Positions 29,021 to 37,939 of a stretch of 64,000 nucleotides of DNA are shown one piece after another. The stretch is from CAKKQX01 sp963734595. GTDB lineage: Bacteria; Pseudomonadota; Gammaproteobacteria; Burkholderiales; SG8-41. Numbering within the stretch: the stretch's first letter is position 1; every line of letters begins with the position of its first letter. The position numbers and the translations under genes are program-made. The notes under the pieces were generated by a model. It did no database searches. It saw nothing but the letters and a program-made list of their open reading frames with translations, and was not told where the DNA came from. The stretch covers positions 69,132-133,131 of the forward strand of contig CAVTHV010000017.1 of NCBI GenBank assembly GCA_963734595.1, read 5' to 3'.

Positions 29021-29996
29021 TCAACGGTTCTGTAGAATCTGCGGGTTGAGGAGGTTGACCGGTTTGCCGGCCGCGAAGGCGAGCACCTGATCGAACGCTT
29101 CGCCGAAGTAAAGTTCGTAAGTGTCTTTCTCGAGCCACGCGCTGTGCGGCGTGCACAGCGCGTTGTCCAGCCTGAGCAGCGGGTGGTCGCCGCCCACCAC
29201 CGGTTCGTGGTCGTAGACGTCGACCGCGGCGAATCCCGGGCGGCCCCGTTTCAGCGCTTCGACCAGCGCGCCGGGCGCGATCAGTTCGGCGCGCGCGGTA
29301 TTCACCAGCAGCGCGGACGGTTTCATGCGCGCGAGATCTTCGGCGGTCACGCTGCCGCGCGTGGCGTCGGTCAGGCGCAGCATCAGGCTCAGCACGTCGG
29401 ATTGCTCGAAGAGTTCATTCTTGCCGGCCGCGATGGCGTAGCCCGCCGCTTTGGCGCGCGCCAGCGTCGAATCCCGCCCCCATACCAGCACGCGCATGCC
29501 GAAGCTCGCGCCGGTGGCGGCAATCAGGCTGCCGATCTTGCCGAAGCCATAGACACCGAGCGTGCGCCCGTGCAGGCCCAGGCTCAGCGATTCGCGCCAT
29601 TGTCCGCGCTTCATCAGCGCGGTTTCCTCGGGAATGCGGCGCAGTGCGGCGAGGATCAGCGCCCAGGTCTGCTCGGAGACGGTGTAAGGGGACGCGTGCG
29701 TGCCCGAGCAGACCGCGATGCCGCGCTCGGTGCAGGCGGCGATATCGACGTGGTGCGCGCTGCGCCCGGTCTGGCTGATGAGCTTCAGCCGCGGCAGCTG
29801 CGCGATCAGCTCGCGCGTGAAACGGCTGCGCTCCCGGATCGGCACGATGACTTCGGCGTCGCGCAGGTTGCCGGACCATCACGTCCAATGTGGGCGCCAC
29901 GTCGCGGAAAACGCGCACCTCATGTCCCGCGAGCCTGCGGAAACAGTCGAGTTTCGGAACCAGTCCGTGGTAATCGTCGGGGATGGCGATGATCAT
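29021..29996 (-). CDS. D-isomer-specific 2-hydroxyacid dehydrogenase, one frameshift
   Basis: About 324 aa, NAD-dependent 2-oxoacid/2-hydroxyacid oxidoreductase (formate/glycerate dehydrogenase family). The Rossmann motif VYGFGKIGSLIA, catalytic Arg in VNTARAELI, Glu in DVYDHEPVV and His in CTPHSAWLE are all present. A one-base insertion near 29870 (read CGC AAC CTG) splits the N-terminal domain. It would interconvert a 2-hydroxyacid and 2-oxoacid, fitting the carboxylate theme of the region. Confidence 0.88.
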
Positions 29997-30119
29997 GGTC
30001 CGGCAAGTTTAGCAAACCTCGCCGGCCGGCTGTCCGGGAAAAGGATCGCTGCGGGCGGCGTGCGCTGCCGCGATGTGTCACAATTTCGCTTTAAACAGGG
30101 TTCACAAGGAGAAAAGCAC

Positions 30120-30893
30120 ATGGAACTGGGATTGCGCGGCAAAGTGGCTGCAGTAACCGGCGGCAGCGAAGGCATAGGACGCGCGACGGTGCTGCGGCTG
30201 GTTGCGGAAGGCGTCAAGGTCGCGCTGTGCGCGCGGCGCCCGGAAGTGCTCAATGCGTTCGCGGAGGAGCTCAGGAAATCCGGCGGCGAGGTGTTGCCGG
30301 TCATCGCCGATGCCGCCAAGCCGGGAGACGCGGAGCGGTTCATCGAGGAGACGGTGAAGCATTTCGGGCGCATCGACATCGTCGTCAACAATGCCGGCGC
30401 CACGGGACAGGATCCATTCGAGAAAGTCGACGATGCGGCGTGGCAGAAAGACCTCGATATCAAGCTGTTCGCGCACATCCGCACCGCGCGCGCCGCGATC
30501 CCGCACATGAAGAAACAGGGCGGGGGGCGCATCATCAGTCTCAACATGGTCGCTGCCAAGCAACCTGCGGAAAAAACCTTTCCGACCACGATCAGCCGCG
30601 CCGCGGGTCTGGCGCTGACCAAAGCGCTGTCCAAGGAATACGCGCGGGACAACATCCTGGTCAACGCGGTGGCGGTGGGCAAGATCAAGTCGAAACAGCA
30701 GGAGCGGCGCGGAACGCAGCTGGGGATCAGCGTCGAAGAGCATTACGAGAAGACCGGCAAGACCATCCCGTTGGGGCGCGTGGGTGAAGCCGAGGAGGTC
30801 GCGAACGTGATCGCCTTCCTGGCTTCGGATGCCGCGAGCTACGTCACCGGCTGCTGCATCAACGTCGACGGCGGATTGTCGGGGACGCTGTAG
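30120..30893 (+). CDS. Short-chain dehydrogenase/reductase family protein lacking the catalytic Tyr-Lys pair
   Basis: A 257-aa Rossmann protein. The cofactor motif TGGSEGIGRA and the NNAG motif are intact, and the C-terminal VTGCCINVDGG is typical of FabG-like enzymes. The active-site YxxxK is absent: the region aligned with YSASKAA reads TTISRAA, so Tyr is Thr and Lys is Arg. It is probably unable to do standard SDR hydride transfer, or uses other residues. GGAGAAAAG precedes the ATG. Confidence 0.86.
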   Translation: MELGLRGKVAAVTGGSEGIGRATVLRLVAEGVKVALCARRPEVLNAFAEELRKSGGEVLPVIADAAKPGDAERFIEETVKHFGRIDIVVNNAGATGQDPFEKVDDAAWQKDLDIKLFAHIRTARAAIPHMKKQGGGRIISLNMVAAKQPAEKTFPTTISRAAGLALTKALSKEYARDNILVNAVAVGKIKSKQQERRGTQLGISVEEHYEKTGKTIPLGRVGEAEEVANVIAFLASDAASYVTGCCINVDGGLSGTL

Positions 30894-30951
30894 AGCACAT
30901 CCCTCTCCCTGCCCGCCGGGGAGAGGGAAAATTCCGCTGGACCGCATTCCC

Positions 30952-32278
30952 TTGCCCGAGTCTTCTCCTCAACCCGCGCGCTACACGCTCGCCGCCTGGC
31001 TGTTCGTCACGGTGGTGCTGCTGGTCATCTTCGGCGAGATGATTCCGCATTTCCCGCGCTGGCTGTCCGGGATCATCGGGTGGGGCGCCTGCGCGCTGCT
31101 CTGGCCGCGCCTGTCGCGCACGCAGGTGCAGATCGTGCTGGCGCTGGTCGCGTTCGGTGTCGCGGGTGTGGCCTGGGGCATGGCGAGCGGCAAGGCAGGG
31201 TTGATCCAGCGCGCGCTGGAGCAGAACATTCCGCTGGTCGGCATGCTGATCGCGGTGTCGTTCCTGCAGTTGATCAGCACCGCGGGCGGCGCGGACGAGC
31301 GGCAACCCGATACCGGGCGCTTCGCGCTGCTGCGCACGCTTCTCGGCGTGCACCTGTTCGGCGCGGTGATCAATTTCTCGGCGGTCGCGATTTTCGCCGA
31401 CCGGCTGGCCACCCGCAACAGGCTCACGCTGGAGCAGGCGATCGGGCTGTCGCAGGCCTTCATCATCGGCGCGCTGTGGTCGCCGTTCTACGGCGCGATG
31501 GCGGTGGCGCTGACCGCGGCGCCGGGCGCCAGCATCACGCGCCTGATGGGCATGGGCATCCCGCTGACGGTGATCGCGCTGCTGCTGACGTGGCTGATGC
31601 TGTCGTCACGGCGCTTCGACTATGCGCGCGGCTTCGTCGGTTACCCGGTGCATTTCGAGGCGCTGTGGGTGCCGGCGGCGCTCGCGCTCGGCGTGCTCGC
31701 CGTGCACGAAATCAAGCCGGCGTGGTCGGTGCTGGCGGTCATTGCCGCGATGGCGCCGCTGATCACCACGGTCACGCTGCTGGTCCGCGAGGGCAACCGC
31801 GCCGCGGCTTCGCTGCGGCGGCTCGTCACCGTGCGGCTGCCGGAGATGGGCGGCGAGATGTCGCTGTTTCTCGCGGCGGGCGTGCTCTCCGCCGGCATGG
31901 CGGGGATGATCGCGGCGCTCGACCTCGCCGTGCCGTTCACGCACTTCGGCGGCATCGAGGCGAGCATCGTGCTGGTGGTGATCACGCTGCTCGCCTGGGT
32001 CGGGTTCCATCCGGTCATCCTGGTCTCGGTGGTGGGGCCGTGGCTCGCGCCGCTCAATCCCGATCCCAACCTGCTGGCGATGACCTTTCTGATGACCTGG
32101 GGCATCGGTCTCATCGGCTGCCCGATGTCCAATACCATGCTGGCGATGCAGGGACGCTATCAGGCGCCGTTCCGCGAATTGCTGCGCGAGAACCGTGCCT
32201 TCAGCCTGAAGAATGACGCTGCTGTGCGTGGGGGCGCTCAATCTCTACGCCCGCATCGCGGTCATAACGATCCGTTAA
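30952..32278 (+). CDS. Polytopic membrane protein, probable transporter, one frameshift near the end
   Basis: About 441 aa with roughly ten to twelve hydrophobic segments and few charges. The start is uncertain: TTG at 30952 is a candidate and no in-frame ATG exists closer than 30829. A one-base insertion near 32218 changes the end; corrected, it reads LLCVGALNLYARIAVITIR with a stop at 32276. Motifs such as GIGLIGCPMSNTML and GFHPVILVSVVGP recall ion-transporter superfamily carriers, but I do not recognise the family. It is read from the same strand as the SDR gene before it. Confidence 0.68.
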
Positions 32279-32282
32279 CAGC

Positions 32283-32999
32283 TCAGAACTTCTCGACGTA
32301 CGGCCGCAGATCGAGTTCGAGCGTCCACGCGCTCGGCGGCTGCAGATGAAGCTGACAGTACGTTTCCGCGATGGCGTTGGGATCGAGCACTGCATCCTCG
32401 CCGCGCTCGGCGGCGCTGTAGCCGGGGCGCGCGTCGTTGCGGATCTGGCCGTCGATGATGACGTGCGCGACGTGTATGCCTTTGGGCTGGAATTCGCGCG
32501 CCATGCTCTGCGCCAGCGCGCGCAGGCCGAATTTGCCGACCGCGAGGTTGTGGAACGTCGCGCCGCCGCGCAGGGACGCGGTGGCACCGGTGAAAATGAT
32601 CGTGCCGCGGTGTTTGTCCTCTGTCTTGGCGTCGAGCATGGCACGGACCGCTTCGCGGCCGACCAGAAAGCCGCCGAAGCAGGCGGTGCGCCAGCAGCGC
32701 TCGAATTCTTCGGCGGTGGTGTCGAGCAGGCCCTTGCGCACGAACGCGCCGGCATTGAACACCACCAGCCGCGGCGCGCCGAAATCCCGCGTGACGTCCG
32801 CGAACAGTTTTGCGACGGCGTGCTCGTCGGTGGCGTCGCAGGCATAGGCGCGGGCTTTGAGTTCCGCAACCAGTCCCGCAAGTTTGTCGGTGTTGCGCGC
32901 GGCCATCGCCACGTTCATCCCGGCGCGGGCGAAGCGGCGCGCGAGCGCGGCCCCGAGACCGGGGCCGGTGCCAACGACGAGGGCGGTTTCGTTAGTCAT
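32283..32999 (-). CDS. Short-chain dehydrogenase/reductase-like protein
   Basis: A 238-aa Rossmann protein from the ATG at 32999. The cofactor motif is VVGTGPGLGAALA. The Tyr of the YxxxK motif is replaced (FHNLAVGKFGLRALAQ keeps the Lys but has His-Asn-Leu where Tyr is expected), as in the divergent SDR clade near glucose/ribitol-dehydrogenase-like proteins. It is convergent with the membrane protein (5 bp apart after frame correction). Substrate unknown. Confidence 0.82.
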   Translation of the reverse strand: MTNETALVVGTGPGLGAALARRFARAGMNVAMAARNTDKLAGLVAELKARAYACDATDEHAVAKLFADVTRDFGAPRLVVFNAGAFVRKGLLDTTAEEFERCWRTACFGGFLVGREAVRAMLDAKTEDKHRGTIIFTGATASLRGGATFHNLAVGKFGLRALAQSMAREFQPKGIHVAHVIIDGQIRNDARPGYSAAERGEDAVLDPNAIAETYCQLHLQPPSAWTLELDLRPYVEKF

Positions 33000-33032
33000 G
33001 ATGTTCGGGCTCTTAGAGTTCGTAACAAAATA

Positions 33033-33170
33033 CATTAGCCACAGAGATCACAGAGAATCACGATGAGGTCAAAAAAACCGATAACGGCACACGTTTCGTA
33101 TCCGGTTGTTTTAAATAATAATTTTAATTCTCTCTGTGAGCTCTGTGTTCTCTGTGGCTTCGTCTGCCTT
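33033..33170. repeat. Nonamer-period inverted repeat (family A, copy 3)
   Basis: Left arm: TTAGCCACAGAGATCACAGA. Right arm: CTCTGTGAGCTCTGTGTTCT continuing CTGTGGCTT. Between them is AT-rich DNA with GGTTGTTTTAAATAATAAT, whose complement resembles the ATAATAAAAACAAC string of the other copies. It lies between two minus-strand genes and could fold into a long hairpin when transcribed. Confidence 0.72.
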
Positions 33171-33189
33171 GGTTTTTTTGAAATGTGTT

Positions 33190-34348
33190 TTAAAGGCGGC
33201 AGAGAATTTCCGCGCCTTTCGCCAGCGTTTCTTCGGACTTGGCGAAACAGAAGCGCAGCACTTTATGCGGCGGCGGCTCGCGGTAGAACACCGACACCGG
33301 GATGGCGGCGATGCCGTGTTCCTTGGTCAGCCGGATCGCGAGATCGGTGTCTTTTTCGTCGCTGATCGCGTCGTAGCGCAGGTTCTGGAAAAAAGTGCCG
33401 CGCGAGGGCAGCGGCTGGAACCGCGAGGCCCTGACGCCTTCGAGGAAGAAGTCGCGCTTTTTCTGGTAGAACGCGGCGAGCGAGAGATAGGCGTCCCTGT
33501 TCTTCATGTATTCGGCGAGCGCGTACTGGACCGGGCCGTTGGTGACGAACGCGTTGAACTGGTGCACCTTGCGGAATTCCGCCATCAGTTCCTTCGGCGC
33601 CAGCACGTAGCCGGTTTTCCAGCCGGTGATGTGATAGGTCTTGCCGAACGAGGACACCACGAAGCTCCTCGCGGCGAGCCCCGGAAAGTGCGCGATGCTC
33701 TGATGTTTGTGCCCGTCGAACACGATGTGCTCGTAGACCTCGTCGCTGACCACGACGATGCCGGTGCCGGCGAGCATGCCTTCGAGCAGGCGCAGGTCTT
33801 CGCCCGAGAACACGCTTGCGGTCGGATTGTTCGGCGTGTTGATGATGATCATGCGCGTCCTGGGCGTGATCGCGTCCTGCACCTCCTGCCAGTCGATGCT
33901 GTAATCGGGGAACTTCAGCTGCACGTAGACCGGCTTGCCGCCGTTGACCTCGACCGCCGGGCGCGTAACTGTCGTAGGCGGGCTCGAACAGGATGACCTC
34001 GTCGCCCGGGCGGATCAGCGCCGTCACCGCCGTGAAAATGGCATAGGTCGCCCCGGGCACGACGGTGATTTCATGCTCGGGGTCGTAGGTCGCGCCGTAG
34101 AGTTCGGCGACTTTCCCGGCGATCGCCTCGCGCAACGGCGCCACGCCGGCCATCGGCGGATACTGGTTGAGCCCGGAATTCACGTATTTGGCGAGCAGCG
34201 CGCGCAATTCGGGCGCGCAGTCGAAATCGGGAAAGCCCTGCGACAGGTTGATCGCATGGTGTTCGGCGGCGAGCCGCGACATCACGGTAAATATCGTGGT
34301 GCCGACGTTCGGCAGCTTGGAGTCTATGGCGTTTGGAAACTTTGGCAT
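33190..34348 (-). CDS. Class I/II pyridoxal-phosphate aminotransferase, YbdL/methionine aminotransferase type, one frameshift
   Basis: About 385 aa. Family sequence is clear from SKLPNVGTTIFTVMSRLA and INLSQGFPDFD. The PLP lysine is in VSSFGKTYHITGWK, with YDSYAPAVEVNGG and NTPNNPT also present. A one-base insertion near 33960 interrupts it. Characterised relatives transaminate methionine and aromatic amino acids with 2-oxo acids in the cytoplasm, including the last step of methionine salvage. It is uninterrupted otherwise and stands alone between a repeat and a lipoprotein gene. Confidence 0.9.
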
Positions 34349-34407
34349 CGGGACGCGACCGGCGGAGGTGCCGGGCTGTGTGGGATGGCGCTTATTCTAG
34401 CAGGCCT

Positions 34408-35268
34408 TCATTGGGTGACGGCGACGCGGCCACTGCGTTGCGACAGGCTTTGAAAATCCTCGATGTAGTCCTGCAGGCGGTGCAGGGCGATTGCGCGCTG
34501 GGCCGGCGTCAGCAGGCGGTACACCGCGAGGTAGAACGCTACCCGGCGTTCCCACCACCGGGCGAGCAGGCGGTCGTATTGCGGCGAGCGGCCCTGTTCC
34601 CAGTCGAGCAGCCAGTGGCGCAGACTTGCCGTGAATTCGCTCTTGTCGCCGCGCAGTTCGAGCAGTTGCAGAAACTCGCGCTGGCGCCGCCGCCGGTCTT
34701 CAAGGCGCAGCGAGTCGATGAGCGGCAGGCCGTCGAGCATGGCGGTGATTTTCTGCTCCTGCGCGCGGGTGAGGCTGCCGGCCCAATCCGTGATCTGCTT
34801 CAGATTGCGGTTTGCGCGGGCCTCCTTTTGATCTTCGATGCCGTCTTCGAGCTGGTATTTGCGGACGAACTTGCGGTTGTCCTTGTCCAGTTGGCGCTGC
34901 AGGGCATCGAGCTGTGCCGGCGCAAGCGTGGCCAGGATGTCCGCGGCGTCGCCAGCGGCGCGGCTGGCGATGAGACGGTAGCGCGCTTTCAGCCCCTCGA
35001 TGAACCAGAGGACGTCTTCGCGCCCGGGGTCGCCTTGCAGTCTTTTCTTTGTGGCGTTGAGGAAGGATACATATTCCGGCAATTGCTCGTAACGGTGCCA
35101 TTCATGAAGGCGCTCGAAACGCGCGAGAAATTCCTGTTTTTGCCGGGCGTCGAGGTCGAAATATTCGTCGGCCATCCACACCGCGATGGTGTCGGCCTGG
35201 CCGTAACCCAGGCGGATCGCGCTGCAGCCCGATAGCAATAATGCGGCCAGGACAAAAGCCAAAACCAT
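34408..35268 (-). CDS. DUF6279-type lipoprotein
   Basis: A 286-aa lipoprotein: the leader ends in the lipobox LLSGC, so it should be acylated and anchored, probably in the outer membrane. The mature part is highly charged and helical (RQKQEFLARFERLHEWHRYE and many Arg/Gln-rich helices). I recognise it as the DUF6279 family of betaproteobacterial and gammaproteobacterial lipoproteins, function unknown. Monocistronic on the minus strand. Confidence 0.8.
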   Translation of the reverse strand: MVLAFVLAALLLSGCSAIRLGYGQADTIAVWMADEYFDLDARQKQEFLARFERLHEWHRYEQLPEYVSFLNATKKRLQGDPGREDVLWFIEGLKARYRLIASRAAGDAADILATLAPAQLDALQRQLDKDNRKFVRKYQLEDGIEDQKEARANRNLKQITDWAGSLTRAQEQKITAMLDGLPLIDSLRLEDRRRRQREFLQLLELRGDKSEFTASLRHWLLDWEQGRSPQYDRLLARWWERRVAFYLAVYRLLTPAQRAIALHRLQDYIEDFQSLSQRSGRVAVTQ

Positions 35269-35359
35269 TGTGCCACAGAGAGCACGGGGAAGGAACCTTC
35301 ATCGGGTGGCCTCTATGCACCCTGCGGTCACGGCGGCGGATATTTTCAATACCGCCGGG

Positions 35360-36298
35360 TCATAGCGACTGCAGGTATTCGACCATGCGGCGGCGCATCG
35401 CCGCATCCGGCAGCCGGCCGGCACCGGCCTGGAGATTGTCCTTGAGGTGGGCAACGCGGCGCGTGCCGGGAATCACGCAGGTTACCGCCGGATGCGCGAG
35501 GATGTATTTGAGGAAAAACTGCGCCCAGCTGGCGCAATCGAAATCCTTCGCCCACGGCGGCAGCGGCCTGCCCCGGACTTTGCCGAACAGGCCGGCCTGC
35601 GAGAACGGGCGGTTGATGAGCACCGCGGTGCCGCTGTCGGCACACAACGGCAGCAGCCGCGCTTCGGCTTCGCGCTCGTCCATCGAATAGTTGAACTGCA
35701 CGAAATCGTATTCTTTGGTCTTGATCAGGCGCTCGAGATCGGCATAGGCGCCGGAGTGATAGTGGGTGATGCCGAGATAGCGGATTTTGCCGGCGGCTTT
35801 CCATTCGCGCAGCGTCTTGAGATGGGTGCCGAGGTCGAGCAGGTTGTGCACCTGCATCAGATCCATGCGCTTGGTGCGCATCAGCCGGAACGAGTCCTCC
35901 ATCTGCCGGATGCCGGCTTCGCGTCCGCTGGTCCAGACCTTGGTCGCGAGAAACAGCCGGTCGCGAATGCCGAGATCGGCGGTCAGGTCGCCGACCACGC
36001 GTTCGGACTCGCCGTACATCGGCGAGGAATCCACCACGCTGCCGCCGAGTGCGACGAGTTGCCGCAGCACTTCTTTCAGTTCGGCGCGCGCCGGGTCGTT
36101 GGCTCCGACATCGAAGGTCTGCCAGGTGCCGAGGCCCACCGCCGGCAGCAGCTCGCCGCTGCGCGGAATCGGGCGCTTCAGCATTTCCGCAGGTGCGGCG
36201 GCCGCAGTCCGGCCCGGTTCAGGCATCGCAAGCAGGGCGGCCATGCCGCCGATCAGCTGCAGCACGCGGCGCCGCGGGTTCGGGAGTGAGGTATTCAT
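35360..36298 (-). CDS. Tat-exported aldo/keto reductase
   Basis: A 312-aa AKR with an N-terminal twin-arginine leader (PRRRVLQLIGGMAALLAM), so the enzyme is likely folded and exported to the periplasm. The tetrad is present: Asp and Tyr in VVDSSPMYGESE, Lys in LATKVW, His in LMQVHNLLD. The C-terminal VIPGTRRVAHLKDN nucleotide-site motif is kept. NADPH is not expected in the periplasm, so it may carry a bound cofactor. It is divergent from the selenoprotein operon, sharing a 106-bp promoter region. Confidence 0.85.
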   Translation of the reverse strand: MNTSLPNPRRRVLQLIGGMAALLAMPEPGRTAAAAPAEMLKRPIPRSGELLPAVGLGTWQTFDVGANDPARAELKEVLRQLVALGGSVVDSSPMYGESERVVGDLTADLGIRDRLFLATKVWTSGREAGIRQMEDSFRLMRTKRMDLMQVHNLLDLGTHLKTLREWKAAGKIRYLGITHYHSGAYADLERLIKTKEYDFVQFNYSMDEREAEARLLPLCADSGTAVLINRPFSQAGLFGKVRGRPLPPWAKDFDCASWAQFFLKYILAHPAVTCVIPGTRRVAHLKDNLQAGAGRLPDAAMRRRMVEYLQSL

Positions 36299-36404
36299 GC
36301 TGGTCCATTGATGACTATCATAGCCGGATTAATTATTGCGTGGATGGCTGTTTGCGTTTCCCTTCCGGGCTACAATCGAAGCCCGTTCCACTTCGCGGCG
36401 AATC

Positions 36405-37858
36405 ATGATGCTCAATCTCACTGACGGTCTTGCGCTGTTTGCCAAGCGCGCCTGCCCCACCTGCACGCTGATCGAGCCGGTGATCCGGCGCATGGCGCGC
36501 GGCATGCGGGGCTTCCAGGTGGTTTCCCAGGACGATCCCGCCTTTCCCGCGAACGTCGAACACATCGTCGATGATACCGCACTCGATCATTCTTTCGTTC
36601 ATGGCATCGAGGCGGTGCCGACGCTGATCCGCTTCGAAGGCGGGCGCGAGGTCGAGCGCATCGTCGGCTGGGACCGCGACGCCTGGCGCAGGCTCTCGGG
36701 CATCGCGGACCTGGGCGAGGGGCTGCCGGTATTCCGGCCGGGGTGAGGGTCGCTGACACTCGAGCCCGGGGTGGCCGAGAAACTGGAAGCCAGGCACCGC
36801 GGCGAAGCGCTGCTCGCCGCGCGCAAGATCGAGTACGGCGAGCACGACGATCCGGTCGAAATGTGCTTCGAGCGCGGCTGGAGCGACGGCCTGCCGGTCA
36901 CGCCGCCGACCGACGCGCGCGTGTTGCGGATGCTGAAGGGCACGCAGCGGCGTCCCGATGACATCGTCGGTAAAATCCCGCCCAATCTCGCCGACTGCAC
37001 GGTGGAGAAAGTCGCGATCAACGCGGTGATGGCGGGCTGCAAGCCGGAATACATGCCGGTGCTGCTTGCGGCGCTGGAAGCGGCGCTCGAGCCGCTGTTC
37101 ACGCTGCACGGCGTGCTGGCGACCACTTATTTCTCGAGCCCCATCATCATCGTCAACGGCCCGGTCGCGCAGCGCATCGGCATGAACTCGGGCATCAACG
37201 CGCTCGGGCAGGGCAACCGCGCCAACGCCACCATAGGGCGCGCGCTGAATCTCATCGTGCGCAACGTCGGCGGCGGACGGCCGGGCGAAGCCGACCGCGC
37301 GACGCTCGGCGCGCCGAGCAAATTCACGCTGTGTTTCGCCGAGGACGAATCGGATCCCGCGTGGGAGCCGCTGTCGGTGGCGCGCGGCTTTGCGCGAGGC
37401 GTGTCGACGGTGACGCTGTTCCAGGGACATGGCGTGGAAGCGTTCGTCGATCAGAAGTCGCGCACGCCCGAGCAGCTCACGCGCTCGCTGGCGATGTCGC
37501 TCGTCAAGCTCGGGACATCCGAAGCTGGTGCAGGCGAGCGCGCGCCGTGCTGGTGCTCTCGCCCGAGCATTATGCGATCTACCGCGAGGCCGGCTGGGAC
37601 CGCAAACGCATCGAGCGCGCGCTCTACGAGGCGACGATCCGTCCTGGAAAGGACCTGGTGGCGGGCGCCGACGGCGTGGGCGAGGGCATCCCCGCAAGCC
37701 GCGCCGGGGAAATGGTGCCCAAGTTTCACGAGGACGGATTGATGGTGGTGCGCGCGGGCGGAGCGGCGGGATTGTTTTCGGCCATCCTTCCCGGCTGGCT
37801 GGCCGGCCGCAAGCGCGAGGAACTGCAGCCGGTGACGAAGGAAGTTCGTGAATCGTGA
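36405..37858 (+). CDS. Candidate selenoprotein: thioredoxin-like domain, Sec motif GUGS, conserved C-terminal domain; two frameshifts
   Basis: A 483-aa protein if the UGA at 36744-36746 is selenocysteine (U114). Residues 1-105 form a thioredoxin-like fold with CPTC (C17, C20) and the cis-Pro loop AVPTLIR. The frame continues without another stop through RPG-U-GSLTLEPGVAEKL into a long C-terminal domain with AGCKPEYMPV and MNSGINALGQGNRA. I recall homologues fused in this way with Cys at the U position. One-base insertions near 37515 and 37543 are corrected to LGHPKLVQAS and AVLVLSPEHYAIYR. A TACAAT lies about 30 bp before the ATG. The last codons come from a repeat. If the UGA were a stop, two genes would result. 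Confidence 0.78.
36747..36779 (+). promoter_or_regulatory. Candidate bacterial SECIS element downstream of UGA 36744
   Basis: CTCG (36759-36762) pairs with CGAG (36776-36779), then after one bulged A, GCC pairs with GGC, closing the six-base loop CGGGGT. The loop starts 21 bases after the UGA and has G as its second base. Bacterial SECIS elements are expected to place an apical loop 16-37 nt after the UGA with a G among its first two bases, so this fits. Confidence 0.6.
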
Positions 37859-37925
37859 ATCGTGAATCGTGAATCGTCAGAACCCTGACCCCTGAGCCCC
37901 TAGCCCCTAGTCCCTAGCCCCTTAA
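37847..37925. repeat. Octamer-period tandem repeat (family B, copy 4)
   Basis: Four tandem GTGAATCG units start inside the last codons of the thioredoxin-like gene and supply its TGA stop. After a short spacer come CCCTGAGC/CCCCTAGC/CCCTAGTC units, again with 8-nt period. The second half looks like the complement of the GGGACTAG units at 2.68 kb. The repeat ends just before the Shine-Dalgarno of the UGSC gene. Confidence 0.78.
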
Positions 37926-37939
37926 ATTGGAGGTATGTG

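Noticed and set aside
36744..36762. Hairpin GAG-G-GTC / GAC-A-CTC immediately at the UGA as the SECIS
   Set aside because: Its loop is only 6 nt after the UGA, too close for a bacterial SECIS; the hairpin at 36759-36779 fits better.
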